Of a stretch of 41,489 nucleotides of DNA, positions 41,437 to 41,489 are shown in pieces. Below the pieces are notes generated by a model that saw nothing but the letters and a program-made list of their open reading frames with translations, was not told where the DNA came from and made no database searches. The stretch's first letter is position 1; each line of letters starts with the position of its first letter. Source of the stretch: Acidobacteriota bacterium (GTDB lineage: Bacteria; Acidobacteriota; Polarisedimenticolia; J045); NCBI GenBank assembly GCA_025456425.1, contig JALOKP010000019.1, forward strand, positions 1-41,489. The letters run 5' to 3'. Made by a program: the position numbers and the translations under genes.

Positions 41437-41489
41437 GCAGGTCCTCCGCCGGGAGCCGGAGGGGCCCCCGGACGGCTTGTCGGCCGGAA

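Noticed and set aside
38992-41489. Read-through of the octaheme cytochrome frame across the kinase region
   Set aside because: The sequence is exactly the antisense codon frame of the kinase and has no Cys-heme motifs; a one-base slip near 38965 is a simpler explanation.

Overview
The window is about 70% GC with dense, short-spaced genes. It looks like an uncultivated, anaerobic or facultative, Gram-negative bacterium. An outer-membrane beta-barrel ending in Phe, many Sec-type signal peptides, a long-type ThyX, and secreted Fn3-like, beta-helix and WxENxGW-repeat proteins sharing a Cys-containing C-terminal domain suggest Acidobacteriota (Thermoanaerobaculia-like) or a related former-deltaproteobacterial lineage. 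This placement is inference from gene content, not from a marker tree.

Layout. 1-4.7 kb: a truncated thyX, an HMG-CoA-lyase-like protein lacking the catalytic Cys, a DEAD-box RNA helicase and a secreted LamG protein. 4.75-6.9 kb (minus): etfB, etfA (broken by an internal deletion) and a cysteine-free rhodanese, with overlapping start and stop codons. 7.1-13.4 kb: an UPF0173 metallo-hydrolase, a HEAT-like repeat lipoprotein-sized exported protein and a 1181-residue secreted protein. 13.4-14.5 kb (minus): a Na+/Ca2+ exchanger. 14.9-23.0 kb: a seven-gene operon of HdrA-like flavoprotein, QmoC-like membrane subunit, second HdrA, MvhD, MvhG, MvhA and hydrogenase maturation protease. 23.0-27.4 kb (minus): a secreted esterase and three secreted repeat proteins. 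27.9-37.1 kb: an overlapping-gene operon of cytochrome-b-like membrane protein, FeS/FAD oxidoreductase, 23-heme cytochrome, 40-heme cytochrome and outer-membrane barrel, preceded by a good sigma-54 promoter. 37.2-41.4 kb: a STAS protein, an FNR box, an octaheme HAO-like cytochrome and a hybrid histidine kinase.

How they could work together. The two most notable systems are (i) a soluble group 3c [NiFe] hydrogenase (MvhADG) tied to HdrA flavoproteins but with a QmoC-type quinone-facing membrane subunit in place of HdrB/HdrC, which would feed H2 electrons to quinone and perhaps to a low-potential acceptor by flavin bifurcation; and (ii) a porin-cytochrome extracellular electron transfer conduit with 63 predicted c-type hemes in two proteins. 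Together with the FNR-controlled octaheme cytochrome they suggest anaerobic respiration on H2 or organic acids, with electrons going to extracellular or nitrogen-oxide acceptors.

Three reading frames are disrupted (etfA deletion, a 26-bp tandem duplication in the kinase, a 1-nt slip at the octaheme cytochrome 3' end). They may be real pseudogenes or assembly errors, and should be checked against reads before biological conclusions are drawn.
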